A stretch of DNA of 64,000 nucleotides from the NCBI GenBank assembly GCA_023398955.1, contig JAEWRL010000190.1, positions 124,001-188,000 of the forward strand. Direction: 5' to 3'. The translations under genes and the position numbers were made by a program. The notes beneath the pieces are model-generated. The model was not told the DNA's origin and ran no database searches. It saw only the letters and a list, made by a program, of their open reading frames with translations. Below, piece by piece: positions 41,161-50,289 of this stretch. Every line of letters begins with the position of its first letter. Positions within the stretch are counted from its first letter, which is position 1. The DNA comes from Pseudomonadota bacterium. Lineage in GTDB: Bacteria; Myxococcota_A; Polyangia; Polyangiales; Polyangiaceae.

Positions 41161-42891
41161 TCAGAATCCGGGGTCGGTCGCGTTCCAGCGGCCATCGCTG
41201 GCGGACGGCGCTTTGCCGCGGGAGGCTGGCTTGGAGGCAGCATCCTGGGCCCCTCTCGGAGACTCGTCGAGGTGGTCCTTCACAGGGCGACGCTCCCCCT
41301 TGGCAGCGGCATCGACGTACACGCGACCAGCAGCGCCCTGCTCGCCGGACGTACGGGGCTGCATCGCATCAGAGGCAGCTCGGTCCCCATCGCTTCCCTC
41401 TGTGGAGGCGCTCGGATGTGCTCCGACCGAGCCTTGGTCAAGCTCCGCGGGGCCAGCACGGTCGCCGGCACCAGTCGCTGAATCCCCAGCCCCCGCCTCG
41501 CCGACGACAACGCCAGGAAGCGCGACGTCCTCGGACGTCGCCCCACGCGCGTCGGAAGCGTGCGGCCCCTGCGGTGGAAGGTCGGCGCCAGCGGCCCCGC
41601 GCCCCTGCAGACTCAGCACGGGCGCGGGAGCCCGCACCGCGCTGCTTGCGCCCCCTGGAGGCGGCCTGGTGATCAGCAAAGCAGTCGCCACCGCAGCCGT
41701 CCCGGCTGCGCCAAGCGCGACGACGAGGATGGCCAGCTTGTAGCGCTGCTGGAGATCACTCAGCCTTCGCCGTACTGCCGTCACCGTCTCCGGCGCACCG
41801 CTCGAGCCGTCCGCGGCGCTCTCGCGCCAAGAGGGGCGTTGGTAGGAGGCGAGCGCCTTGAGGGAGGGGCTCGTCTGAGATTGCCTTTGCGAGCGCTCGG
41901 GCTCCGCAGCAACGAGTGCGTCAGGGCGTATGGAGACCGCGGGAGTCTCCTCCTCACTCACCTCCGTGGTCCGGCCAGGGGGTGGCGCATGAGGCGGCAA
42001 CGACACGGGCCCTTTGGATGCCCCGTCCGTCGAGGGCTCGGCGCGCTTGGACGGGGAGCTCGCCATGGCAATACGCTTCGCCATGTCCGCGATGTCCCGA
42101 GGGCTCGTCGGTTCGCCAGATCGCGCTGGCAGGTTCGAGGAGCGCTGGGGTCTCCTCAGCGGTGGTGGCCCGCCGGAGCTACGCCTGGGGGCGTTCGCCG
42201 TGCCGCCATCACTGCCGGGTCGCTCAGCCGTCGCTGGCGCTGCGTGGGCTGGTGGATAGGTCGCAGGAGGGGGACGCACCGTGGGCGGCTCCTCGTCACC
42301 TTGCAATCCAGCCGCTGACGCGGAGCGCGCGGCTCCTGTTCGCACCCCATGCGCCGCGGGATCGAAGAGTGCGGTTGGTTCGTCATCCTCGGCGGAGGGC
42401 TGCTCATCGCGCTGACCGAGGCCTGCGCGACGGAGGTCGTGCAGACTCGGATTGAAGATTGCGGTCTGCTCATCCTCGTCGGTATCTGCCCCGAGGATTG
42501 AAGGCAGCTCGTTGCTTGCCCTGGGGGGCCCGGTCGGATTTGTGTCTCGGCGATGCTCGTCCCCCTCGGAGAAGAACGGCTCGCCATCGGGTCGGAATGC
42601 CTCGACGATTGTCGTGTCATCTTCCTCGGGCGCCTCATCCATCAGCTGCTCGAGAAGGGAGGGCTCATCCCCGGGTTCGAGCACCTCGAACAGCTCTGGA
42701 ACGCTCTCCAAAGGCCGCCATTCGGGCATGCCTTCGCACCAGACCTTGCTCGAGCTCACGACGCGCCCGCTCCGATATTGCTCGATGAGCTCTCGCTCCG
42801 AGAGCTTCGCCGTCTTGCCTCGCACCAGCACGTGCCAGGTCCGCGCTGCGAACTGGCAGTGGTTGTCGCTGGTTGTGGGATGCTTCGACAT
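41161..42891 (-). CDS. GYF-domain protein with long disordered region and membrane segment
   Basis: 576 aa from ATG at 42891, which has GAGG ~8 nt upstream; the frame is open to 43137. Residues ~18-70 are a bacterial GYF_2 domain (TWHVLVRGKTAKLSERELIE, VWCEGMPEWRPLESVPELFE). Next, ~280 acidic then Pro/Ser-rich residues, with repeated D(E)xxTA(I)FNP(A)-like patches (DEDEQTAIFNPSLHDLRRAG, DDEPTALFDPAAHGVRTGAA). Near residues 375-400 is one membrane segment (LAILVVALGAAGTAAVATAL), then a periplasmic low-complexity tail. Proteins like this are common in myxobacteria; function unknown. Confidence 0.78.
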   Translation of the reverse strand: MSKHPTTSDNHCQFAARTWHVLVRGKTAKLSERELIEQYRSGRVVSSSKVWCEGMPEWRPLESVPELFEVLEPGDEPSLLEQLMDEAPEEDDTTIVEAFRPDGEPFFSEGDEHRRDTNPTGPPRASNELPSILGADTDEDEQTAIFNPSLHDLRRAGLGQRDEQPSAEDDEPTALFDPAAHGVRTGAARSASAAGLQGDEEPPTVRPPPATYPPAHAAPATAERPGSDGGTANAPRRSSGGPPPLRRPQRSSNLPARSGEPTSPRDIADMAKRIAMASSPSKRAEPSTDGASKGPVSLPPHAPPPGRTTEVSEEETPAVSIRPDALVAAEPERSQRQSQTSPSLKALASYQRPSWRESAADGSSGAPETVTAVRRRLSDLQQRYKLAILVVALGAAGTAAVATALLITRPPPGGASSAVRAPAPVLSLQGRGAAGADLPPQGPHASDARGATSEDVALPGVVVGEAGAGDSATGAGDRAGPAELDQGSVGAHPSASTEGSDGDRAASDAMQPRTSGEQGAAGRVYVDAAAKGERRPVKDHLDESPRGAQDAASKPASRGKAPSASDGRWNATDPGF

Positions 42892-43224
42892 CGACGACCT
42901 CGGGCGGAACTCCGAACCGGCCCGTTCAGCAGGACCGCCTTCGGATGGCGTCAGCATAGCGGAATCGCGAAGCCCTACTACCGCAGAACCCGCCGCCGCC
43001 GGACGCACGACGGATCGCTCCGCTTCAGCAGACCACTCGGCCAACAGCATGCCGCGCTCAACCACCCCTCTCGGCCGAGAAACCGCCAGCGGCGGCCACC
43101 GAACGACGCCCCGCGTCCGCTCGTTCGAGGGGAACACGGGGCGCTGACATCCGGCCGCCTGCCGCGGCCGGGCGCGACACCTTCCTGGCCCGGCGTCGCG
43201 CCTGAGACTAGCCGCGATGCGCGA
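42892..43224. other. Region between the GYF-domain gene and ppdK
   Basis: No separate gene seen. The GYF-gene frame stays open through most of it to 43137, so part could be an N-terminal extension, but that stretch lacks domain features and the 42891 start has the better ribosome site. Confidence 0.4.
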
Positions 43225-45942
43225 CTAGTTCTTCCTGTTGCGGACCGCCGCCTGAGCCGCCGCCACGCGCGCGATGGGCACGCGGAAGGGAGAGCACGAG
43301 ACGTAAGCGAGACCAACCTTCTCGAAGAACTCGATCGATGAGGGCTCGCCGCCATGCTCGCCGCAAATGCCAAGCGAGATGGTGGGGCGCGTCTTCTTGC
43401 CCTTCTCGACCGCCATCGCGACCAGCTGCCCCACGCCGTCCTGGTCCAGCGCCACGAAGGGCTCTGCCTTCAAGATCTTACGATCCACATAGGTCGGCAG
43501 GAAGCGTCCGGCGTCGTCACGCGAAAGACCAAGCGTCGTCTGGGTTAGGTCATTGGTGCCGAAGGAGAAGAACTCGGCCTCCTCGGCAAGCTGATCGGCG
43601 AGCAGCGCCGCCCGCGGCAGTTCGATCATGGTGCCGAACTTGAACTTGACCTCGGTGCTCTCGGCAGCGAAGACCTCCTGCGCGACGCTGTTGACGATCT
43701 CGTGCATCATGGTGAGCTCCGCCTTGCTGAGAGCCAGCGGGATCATGATCTCGGGAAGCACCTCGACGCCTTCCTTCTTCGCCTTGGCTGCTGCCGTCAA
43801 GATGGCCCGGACCTGCATGGCACAGATCTCGGGATAGGTGACGGCCAAGCGCACACCACGATGCCCCAGCATGGGGTTGAACTCGTGCAGCTCGGTCACC
43901 TTGCGAGCGAGCGCCTTGGGATCCACACCCATGCTCTTCGCCAGTTCGTCGATCTGGGATTGCTCGGTCGGAAGGAACTCGTGCAGCGGCGGATCGAGGA
44001 GGCGGATGTTGACCGGGAGCCCCTTCATCTCACGGAAGAGCTCGAGGAAGTCGCCCGTCTGGAAGGGAAGGAGCTTTGCGAGCGCCTTCTCGCGCGCCTG
44101 GACGTCGTTCGAGAGGATCATCTCGCGGACCGCGAAGATCCGCTCCTCATCGAAGAACATGTGCTCCGTGCGGCACAGACCGATACCCTCGGCGCCAAGG
44201 CTATGGGCCTTCTTGGCCTGGCTCGGTGTGTCTGCATTGGTACGAACCTTGAGCCTGCGGTACTTGTCGGACCACTCGAGCAGGGTCCCGAGCTCGCCGC
44301 TGAGCTCCGGGTCTATCTTCGGTACATCACCGACGAAGACCTCACCCGTGGATCCGTTGATCGTGATCACGTCGCCAGCGCGAACGACGGTGTTCTCCTT
44401 GCCGGGCCGAGCCACGAAGATCTGCTGAGCGTAGTCGATGCTGAGCTCCGAGCAGCCCACCACACAGGAGCGGCCCATGCCGCGCGCCACGACGGCTGCG
44501 TGGCTGGTTGCCCCGCCGCGCGACGTAAGGATGCCTAGCGCCGCATTCATGCCGTGGAGATCCTCCGGCGAAGTCTCGACGCGCACGAGGATGACCTTCT
44601 CGCCCTTCTCCGCCTGGGCGACGGCATCATCGGCGCTGAACACGACCCGACCCGTCACCGCACCCGGGGATGCCGCCAGGCCCTTCGCTACCGGCGTGGC
44701 CGTCGACTTGGGATCCACCGTCGGGAAGAGCAGCTGCTCCAGGCGCGCCGGGTCGATGCGCAGCAGCGCCTCCTCCTCGGTGATGCGTTTCTCCGCGGCC
44801 ATGTCCACCGCGATCTTCACCTCGGCGCGAGCACTGCGCTTGCCGTTACGGGTCTGCAGCAGATAGAGCTTACCCTCTTCGATGGTAAACTCGATGTCCT
44901 GCATGTCGCGGAAGTGCTCCTCCAGCTTCGCCTGGACCGCGTAGAGCTCCTTGTAGTTCTCGGGCATCGTCTCCTCCAGAGACTTGCCCGCACTGTCGGA
45001 ACGCTTCGCGATGGGCTGCGGCGTGCGGATACCAGCCACGACGTCCTCGCCCTGGGCATTGGGCAGCCACTCTCCGAAGAAGCGGTTCTCACCGGTGCTC
45101 GGATCGCGAGTGAAGCACACGCCGGTCCCGCTCGTAGGGCCGGTGTTGCCGAAGACCATGAGCTGCACGTTGACGGCAGTGCCCCACTCCTCGGGGATCG
45201 CGTGCATCTTGCGGTAGAGCTTGGCCCTGTCGTTGTTCCAGCTCTTGAAGACCGCCTCGATCGCGCCCATGAGCTGGTCGAAAGGACTCTCGGGGAAGCC
45301 CTTCCCCGTCTTGTCCTGGATGATCTTCTTATAGTCTTCGCAGACCTGCTTCAGGTGCTGCGCTTCGAGGTCGGAATCGGGGACCAGGCGAGCCAGCTCC
45401 TCCACGTCCTGGGGAATCGGCAGGTTGCGCGCCTTGGCCACAACCCTGCGCGCGTCGGTCAGCGGAACCTCGAAGGCGTGGTGCCCGAGCCCCAAGACGA
45501 CGTTGGCGTACATGTTCAGGAAGCGGCGGTAGGCGTCGTAAGCGAAACGCTCGTTGCCCGTCTTCTTCGCGAGACCGGCCGCGGCAGCGTCGTTCAGGCC
45601 CAGGTTCAGGATGGTGTCCATCATGCCTGGCATCGACGCGCGAGCACCCGAACGGACGCTGACGAGCATGGGATTGCTCGGGTCGCCGAACTTCTTGCCC
45701 GAAACCTCCTCGAGCCACGTCACGGACTTCCTCACCTCGGCATCGAGGCCAGGGGGCATTTTGCCACCGACGCGGTAGTACTCGATGCACTGCTCGGTAG
45801 TGATAGTGAAGCCTTCGGGAACGGAAATCCCGAGGCTTGCCATTTCGGCAAGGTTGGCGCCCTTGCCACCGAGCAATGGCTTCTGCTCCGCGCGACCTTC
45901 GGCGTTGTTGCGTGCGAATCGATATATCGCTTTATTTGTCAT
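43225..45942 (-). CDS. ppdK: Pyruvate, phosphate dikinase
   Basis: 905 aa from ATG at 45942 (MTNKAIYRFARNNAEGRAEQ), with GGAGG ~11 nt upstream; the frame opens 17 codons earlier. N-terminal ATP-grasp (LLGGKGANLAEMASLGISVP, SVRSGARASMPGMMDTILNL), swivelling His domain (TSRGGATSHAAVVARGMGRS) and C-terminal PEP-binding barrel (MLGHRGVRLAVTYPEICAMQ, FGTNDLTQTTLGLSRDDAGR, LGICGEHGGEPSSIEFF). It interconverts pyruvate and PEP with AMP, PPi and ATP, Pi. Full length. Confidence 0.96.
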   Translation of the reverse strand: MTNKAIYRFARNNAEGRAEQKPLLGGKGANLAEMASLGISVPEGFTITTEQCIEYYRVGGKMPPGLDAEVRKSVTWLEEVSGKKFGDPSNPMLVSVRSGARASMPGMMDTILNLGLNDAAAAGLAKKTGNERFAYDAYRRFLNMYANVVLGLGHHAFEVPLTDARRVVAKARNLPIPQDVEELARLVPDSDLEAQHLKQVCEDYKKIIQDKTGKGFPESPFDQLMGAIEAVFKSWNNDRAKLYRKMHAIPEEWGTAVNVQLMVFGNTGPTSGTGVCFTRDPSTGENRFFGEWLPNAQGEDVVAGIRTPQPIAKRSDSAGKSLEETMPENYKELYAVQAKLEEHFRDMQDIEFTIEEGKLYLLQTRNGKRSARAEVKIAVDMAAEKRITEEEALLRIDPARLEQLLFPTVDPKSTATPVAKGLAASPGAVTGRVVFSADDAVAQAEKGEKVILVRVETSPEDLHGMNAALGILTSRGGATSHAAVVARGMGRSCVVGCSELSIDYAQQIFVARPGKENTVVRAGDVITINGSTGEVFVGDVPKIDPELSGELGTLLEWSDKYRRLKVRTNADTPSQAKKAHSLGAEGIGLCRTEHMFFDEERIFAVREMILSNDVQAREKALAKLLPFQTGDFLELFREMKGLPVNIRLLDPPLHEFLPTEQSQIDELAKSMGVDPKALARKVTELHEFNPMLGHRGVRLAVTYPEICAMQVRAILTAAAKAKKEGVEVLPEIMIPLALSKAELTMMHEIVNSVAQEVFAAESTEVKFKFGTMIELPRAALLADQLAEEAEFFSFGTNDLTQTTLGLSRDDAGRFLPTYVDRKILKAEPFVALDQDGVGQLVAMAVEKGKKTRPTISLGICGEHGGEPSSIEFFEKVGLAYVSCSPFRVPIARVAAAQAAVRNRKN

Positions 45943-46075
45943 ATAAGGGGCCCTCCGCAGGGGTTGCGAACGAGTAGCACCAGGGTTCATCAACTGCGAT
46001 GAACTCGACGTAATCCGAATGGGACGGCGCTCTCAGGTCGCTGGCTGGACCAGTGGCCGGCCATCACCGGACGGT

Positions 46076-48166
46076 TCACGGGTCATACACCTTTCTCCCA
46101 GCAAGCTGGTTGAAATTCGCCAATGACGAGCACGTCTCGTGGATTTCCCTCATCAACCGCAAACGATTGTCGCGGATTGCGCGCTCCTCCACCATGACGA
46201 AGACGTCATCGAAGAACTGACCGAGCGTCGGGGCGAATGCGGCGATGGCGCGGAGCGCGTTCCCGTAGTCGCCCGCTTGTGTGGCGCGCCGCAATGTAGC
46301 GCGCAGCACCCCGAGCGCTCCATAGACGGATTGCTCGGAGGGGTGAGCGTCTTCGTCCAGCTCCAGGGGTGAGCGCGCGTGCCCGGCCGGTGCGTCCTTG
46401 GCAATGTTAGCCGCTCGCTTGAAGACTTCGCCCACCCCGGCGCGAGTTTGCTCGTCGAGGGCCGCTAGAGCTCTGGCTCGCAGCGCGACGTCGTAGGGCC
46501 GCTCTGGCGCAACGGCAAGGCATGCATCGACCACGTCCTGCGGCTCCGGGAGCAATCCCCTCAGGCGCAGACGCAGGAACTCGAGCAGGCGTTTTCGGGT
46601 TTCGTCGAGATCCAGATCGAGGGGCGTCCCAGCGTAGCCTTCGTGCGCTACCTCGATAGCCATCGCAAGGTTCAGGTTCCAGCCGCGATCGAGGATGGTC
46701 CTGAGTAGACCGAGCGCCGCGCGGCGTAAGGCGAGTGGGTCCGCGGCACCCGTGGGAACCAGCCCCACGGCAAAACAACCGACGAGCGTGTCGAGTCGAT
46801 CGACCATCGCAGCAAGGGCTCCCGCATCGCTGGCCGCGGTCTCGTCCTCGGCACCACGCGGCATGTAATGCTCCGCGATCACGTCGGCGACGTCACGTGC
46901 CACGCCCTGCGCCGTGGCGTAAGCCCTCCCCATCTCTCCCTGGAGCTCTGGGAACTCCCCGACCATGAGGGACACCAAGTCGCATTTTGCGAGGCCAAGA
47001 CCCGCACACGCAGCGTCCACCACCGCGGGGGCCAACGCCAGCTCTTTGCCTAGGATCGCCGCCAGGGCCTCGATGCGCCGGACCTTGTCTCCAATGCTAC
47101 CGAGACGCTGATGAAAGACCACTCCGTCGAGAGCGGGACGACGCTCGGCCAAGGGGCGCTTCAGATCCTCTTGGTAGAAGAACTCGGCGTCAGCGAGGCG
47201 CGCGCGCATGACGCGATCGTTCCCCGCACGGATAGTGTTCGGCTGCAGCGCGGTCCCAATGACTGCAAGGTACTGCGGGAGGAGGCGACCCGCTGGGTCG
47301 CGCACACCGAAGTAGCGTTGGTGGCCCTTGGCCACCCCGAGGATGACGCGCTCGGGCAATGCGAGGAATGCGGGATCGAAGCCGCCGGCCAATACCTGGG
47401 GATCCTCGACGAGGCAGCAGTTCTCGCCCAGCAGGAAGTCGTCGGGGATGAGACGCCCGCAGAGCCGGTCCGCGACCTGGTGAAGCCGCTCCACCATCAA
47501 CGCGCGGCGCTCCTCGATGTCGACGATGACGTGGCGCTCCCGCAGGGCCGACATGTAGTCGTCCGGGTGGTTGAGGGAGAACTCGTCGGGCGCGAGAAAA
47601 CGGTGGCCATGCGAGAAGCTGGCCGACGTCACGCCCGCGAAAGTAAACTCCACCGTTCGGGTCCCGAGCAGGGCAAGTAACCACTGAACGGGACGCCCAA
47701 ACGGCGTCTCGACGTCGGCCCAGCGCATGGATTTGCGAAACGGAATCGCAGCACAGATCTCGCGGAGGGCGTCCGGCAATAGACCAAAGGCGGGCTGTCC
47801 TGCCTCGCGCCGCCGCCCCACGAGATACTCGCCCTTGACCGTCTGTTGGCGCTGAAGCTGCCCGACGTCGCACCCGAGCTTCTCCGCGAAGCTCAGGGCC
47901 GCCCGGGTAGGCGCCCCCTGTGCATCGAACGCGACGCGGGTCGGCGGACCGGTAACCACCTCGTCCAGGTCCGTCTGCTGTTCGGCAACGTCGTCCACAC
48001 GGAGGGCGAGGCGGCGAGGCGTCCCAGAGGCCCATAGCTTGCCGTGCGCAATCCGGCGCCCTCGCAACACCCCCTCCGCGATGCGCGGCAAGGCCTCGAT
48101 AGCAGCCTGGACGAATGATGCGGGGAGCTCTTCGACTCCAACTTCTAGCAGCAAGACTTCGGTCAT
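46076..48166 (-). CDS. glyS: Glycyl-tRNA synthetase beta subunit GlyS
   Basis: 696 aa from ATG at 48166 (MTEVLLLEVGVEELPASFVQ). Conserved: FRKSMRWADVETPFGRPVQW, GHRFLAPDE, LPERVILGVAKGHQRYFGVR, EFPELQGEMGRAYATAQGVA, and a C-terminal anticodon-binding-like part (GQFFDDVFVMVEE). The alpha subunit GlyQ, often directly upstream, is not adjacent here; the next gene upstream is divergent. Confidence 0.95.
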   Translation of the reverse strand: MTEVLLLEVGVEELPASFVQAAIEALPRIAEGVLRGRRIAHGKLWASGTPRRLALRVDDVAEQQTDLDEVVTGPPTRVAFDAQGAPTRAALSFAEKLGCDVGQLQRQQTVKGEYLVGRRREAGQPAFGLLPDALREICAAIPFRKSMRWADVETPFGRPVQWLLALLGTRTVEFTFAGVTSASFSHGHRFLAPDEFSLNHPDDYMSALRERHVIVDIEERRALMVERLHQVADRLCGRLIPDDFLLGENCCLVEDPQVLAGGFDPAFLALPERVILGVAKGHQRYFGVRDPAGRLLPQYLAVIGTALQPNTIRAGNDRVMRARLADAEFFYQEDLKRPLAERRPALDGVVFHQRLGSIGDKVRRIEALAAILGKELALAPAVVDAACAGLGLAKCDLVSLMVGEFPELQGEMGRAYATAQGVARDVADVIAEHYMPRGAEDETAASDAGALAAMVDRLDTLVGCFAVGLVPTGAADPLALRRAALGLLRTILDRGWNLNLAMAIEVAHEGYAGTPLDLDLDETRKRLLEFLRLRLRGLLPEPQDVVDACLAVAPERPYDVALRARALAALDEQTRAGVGEVFKRAANIAKDAPAGHARSPLELDEDAHPSEQSVYGALGVLRATLRRATQAGDYGNALRAIAAFAPTLGQFFDDVFVMVEERAIRDNRLRLMREIHETCSSLANFNQLAGRKVYDP

Positions 48167-48253
48167 TGGGAGGGTCGGGATGCTGCCGCGTGGGACGCCG
48201 AAGGGCAAGGGCGCACGCGACGGATCCGCGAAAGGTGCTAGAAGCTACCGGCT

Positions 48254-48454
48254 GTGCATCTGATCTGCCCGATATGCCGTCGCGAGCTGGACGTTTCCGA
48301 GGATTTCGAGCACCGCCCATTCTGCTCGAACCGCTGCCGCCGCGTCGATCTGCACCACTGGCTGACCGGCAAGTACCGCTTCTCCGAGCCGCTCTCCGAC
48401 ATGGAGGCGGAACCCGGCGACGGGCCCGAGGACGGAGAGACGACACACCACTGA
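48254..48454 (+). CDS. yacG: DNA gyrase inhibitor YacG-like zinc protein
   Basis: 66 aa from GTG at 48254. Four zinc ligands in C-x2-C (CPICRREL) and C-x3-C (FCSNRC), followed by RRVDLHHWLTGKYRF, the YacG signature (D-L-x-x-W). YacG binds GyrB and inhibits gyrase in E. coli. The acidic tail is usual. Divergent from glyS with ~90 bp between starts. Confidence 0.9.
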   Translation: MHLICPICRRELDVSEDFEHRPFCSNRCRRVDLHHWLTGKYRFSEPLSDMEAEPGDGPEDGETTHH

Positions 48455-48556
48455 GCCAGGAGGCACAACTCGTCATCGCCTCCCGCAGACGCGGCGCGTC
48501 GAAGCACCCGTTTCCGTTTGTTCGGTGAGCGGCCGGGCACTAGGCTTCGCGTCGCC

Positions 48557-49405
48557 ATGTCGGACCGGGTGCTCAGGGCGATGACCGATGATTCGATGTT
48601 CCGAGTCATCGTCGCAGAAACGACCCTCACGACGAGGGACGTCGTGTCGCTCCAGAAGGCGGTGCTTCCAACCGCCGCGCACCTCGCAGATCTGCTCACG
48701 AGCGCCGTTCTCTTCCGCGAGACAATGTCCCCGGAGCTCCGCGTCCAATGGATACTCCGAGGGACTGACGGCAAGGCAAGCATCGTAGCCGATGCTCACC
48801 CCTCGGGCGCCACGCGGGGAGTGGTTCAGCTCGCCGCCGAGCGCAGCTCGACGTCCCTCGGGAGCGGCGCGTCTCTCCAGGTCATGCGCACGCTCCAAAA
48901 TGGACAGATAAGCCAAGGGCTCATCGAGCTCGATGGAGCCGCAGGGCTGGCGGAAGCGTTCATGCTCTACATGCATCGGTCCGAGCAAATAGAGAGTGTA
49001 GTGGGGATCGGCTCCCGCTTCGACGGTGACCGCGTCGTCAAGGCCGCTGGTTTCGTAGTTCAGCTCCTGCCCGATCTGAACAGGGCGCATCTCTCGATCA
49101 TGCTCGAGCGTCTGCGCGACTATACAGGCCTCCGCGAGCAGCTCGCAGACGAGCGCTTCAGCCCAGAATGGCTGCTCGGCGAGCTACTCTGGGGTATGCC
49201 TTTTACTCAGACGGGTTCGAGCAACGTGCAAGCCGAGTGCTGGTGCAGCGAGCTTCGAGTGATGGGCGCCCTCGCGACCTTGGGGCGTCACGAGCTCCAG
49301 GAGCTCTCCACAAGCTCGCAGGTGCTCGAGATCGACTGCGAGTACTGCCGCAAGCACTACGAGATCTCTCCCGCACGCCTGCGCGGCCTGCTCGACGAGA
49401 GCTGA
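48557..49405 (+). CDS. hslO: Redox-regulated chaperone Hsp33 (HslO)
   Basis: 282 aa from ATG at 48557 (MSDRVLRAMTDDSMFRVIVA); an upstream Met adds 13 residues without support. Hsp33 fold pattern: AAHLADLLTSAVLFRETMS, QLLPDLNRAHLSIMLERLRD. The redox-switch zinc centre is present as CWC near residue 228 and CEYC near residue 264 (C-x-C and C-x2-C). Holds unfolding proteins under oxidative stress. Not linked functionally to neighbours. Confidence 0.93.
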   Translation: MSDRVLRAMTDDSMFRVIVAETTLTTRDVVSLQKAVLPTAAHLADLLTSAVLFRETMSPELRVQWILRGTDGKASIVADAHPSGATRGVVQLAAERSSTSLGSGASLQVMRTLQNGQISQGLIELDGAAGLAEAFMLYMHRSEQIESVVGIGSRFDGDRVVKAAGFVVQLLPDLNRAHLSIMLERLRDYTGLREQLADERFSPEWLLGELLWGMPFTQTGSSNVQAECWCSELRVMGALATLGRHELQELSTSSQVLEIDCEYCRKHYEISPARLRGLLDES

Positions 49406-49546
49406 ATCGGCGAGCGCAATTGTCGAGCACCTCGACGATTGGCCGAGCATCTTGGGGTGGGGCCCTCGCGCGAAGCACGGGGGAGGGGTCATGGCAAAGA
49501 CCCCTCGGAAACAACAGGAGTGGCGAGTGCCCTCCCCGGAGGCCGC

Positions 49547-49697
49547 GCGTACCTGGCAGACCAACTCCGGCGAGCCGCCAGCTCCATCCCTCTGAACATC
49601 GCGGAGGGGAGCCTGCGAATTCGCTGCTGCCGACAAGGCGCGCTTCTACCGATTCGCGCGTCGCTCAGCGACCGAATCCGCCGCCATCATCGACTGA
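49547..49697 (+). pseudogene. Frameshifted remnant of a four-helix-bundle protein (23S IVP type)
   Basis: One frame reads LADQLRRAASSIPLNIAEGS (~49553-49612), the family signature; the sequence continues in the next frame as EFAAADKARFYRFARRSATE then SAAIID and a stop at 49695-49697. The N-terminal ~40 residues typical of the family are absent. So the gene is truncated and frameshifted. These genes often lie in 23S rRNA intervening sequences or next to mobile DNA; no rRNA is nearby. Confidence 0.75.
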
Positions 49698-50128
49698 CTC
49701 GGTTCCCTCGCTGGAAACGCACAAACGGGACACTCGGGGTGCCATGCCCGAAAAGTGTGACGAAGGGTTACGCGGCACCGGGGGCAGCGGCAGACGGCTC
49801 GCTCGGCAGTCCCGAGTCCTGCAACCAACACGGCAACGAGAAACGGAAGGAATCCAAAGAACGGCGTGCCTCGTCTTTGCGGCATCCATAGACCGAGGAC
49901 AGCCGCGATCGGCATGGCCACTCCTCCGAGGTAGAAGGCCCAAGTGCTCCACCGCCAGTGGAGCAAGACGGCAGCCTCCGCAGCTGGGTCGCAGCGGAGC
50001 GCGCTGTCGGTGGGCGTTTGTTTTTCGCAGACGACCGGATGGGCGCTGCGCCAGTCAGGCGCAGACTCGCCAATGCTTCGAGCGTGGATGTCCGGCGCGG
50101 CTCCCGCGTGCTGCCTACTGCTGCCCAT
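49646..50128 (-). CDS. Small membrane protein with C-terminal zinc ribbon, unknown function
   Basis: About 160 aa if ATG 50128 is used (frame open to 50263; no clear ribosome site, start uncertain). Two membrane segments (WAFYLGGVAMPIAAVLGLWM and FFGFLPFLVAVLVAGLG) precede a four-Cys knuckle (CRCPRC..CPVC). The hydrophobic/ribbon pattern argues for a real gene, though no family is recognised. Its 3' end overlaps the pseudogene on the other strand by ~50 bp, as expected where the latter is decayed. Confidence 0.5.
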   Translation of the reverse strand: MGSSRQHAGAAPDIHARSIGESAPDWRSAHPVVCEKQTPTDSALRCDPAAEAAVLLHWRWSTWAFYLGGVAMPIAAVLGLWMPQRRGTPFFGFLPFLVAVLVAGLGTAERAVCRCPRCRVTLRHTFRAWHPECPVCAFPAREPSQSMMAADSVAERRANR

Positions 50129-50289
50129 GCCGTTCTGGAGGTTAACGCAAGGGACCTCGTGCCGGAAAGAGCGCCGGGGTGCGGCCCCGCCGACCAACCA
50201 ATCTTCACGAACTGGCAGGACGCTGCAGCGTTTTGGGGTTTGCGCTCGGGATCGCGACACCAACAGCGCTCAACGGCGGTTTAGATGCT

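Noticed and set aside
44554..46002. Plus-strand 482-codon open frame
   Set aside because: Antisense to ppdK; no motif.
47190..48476. Minus-strand 428-codon open frame
   Set aside because: Alternative frame of glyS; Arg/Pro-rich, no motif.
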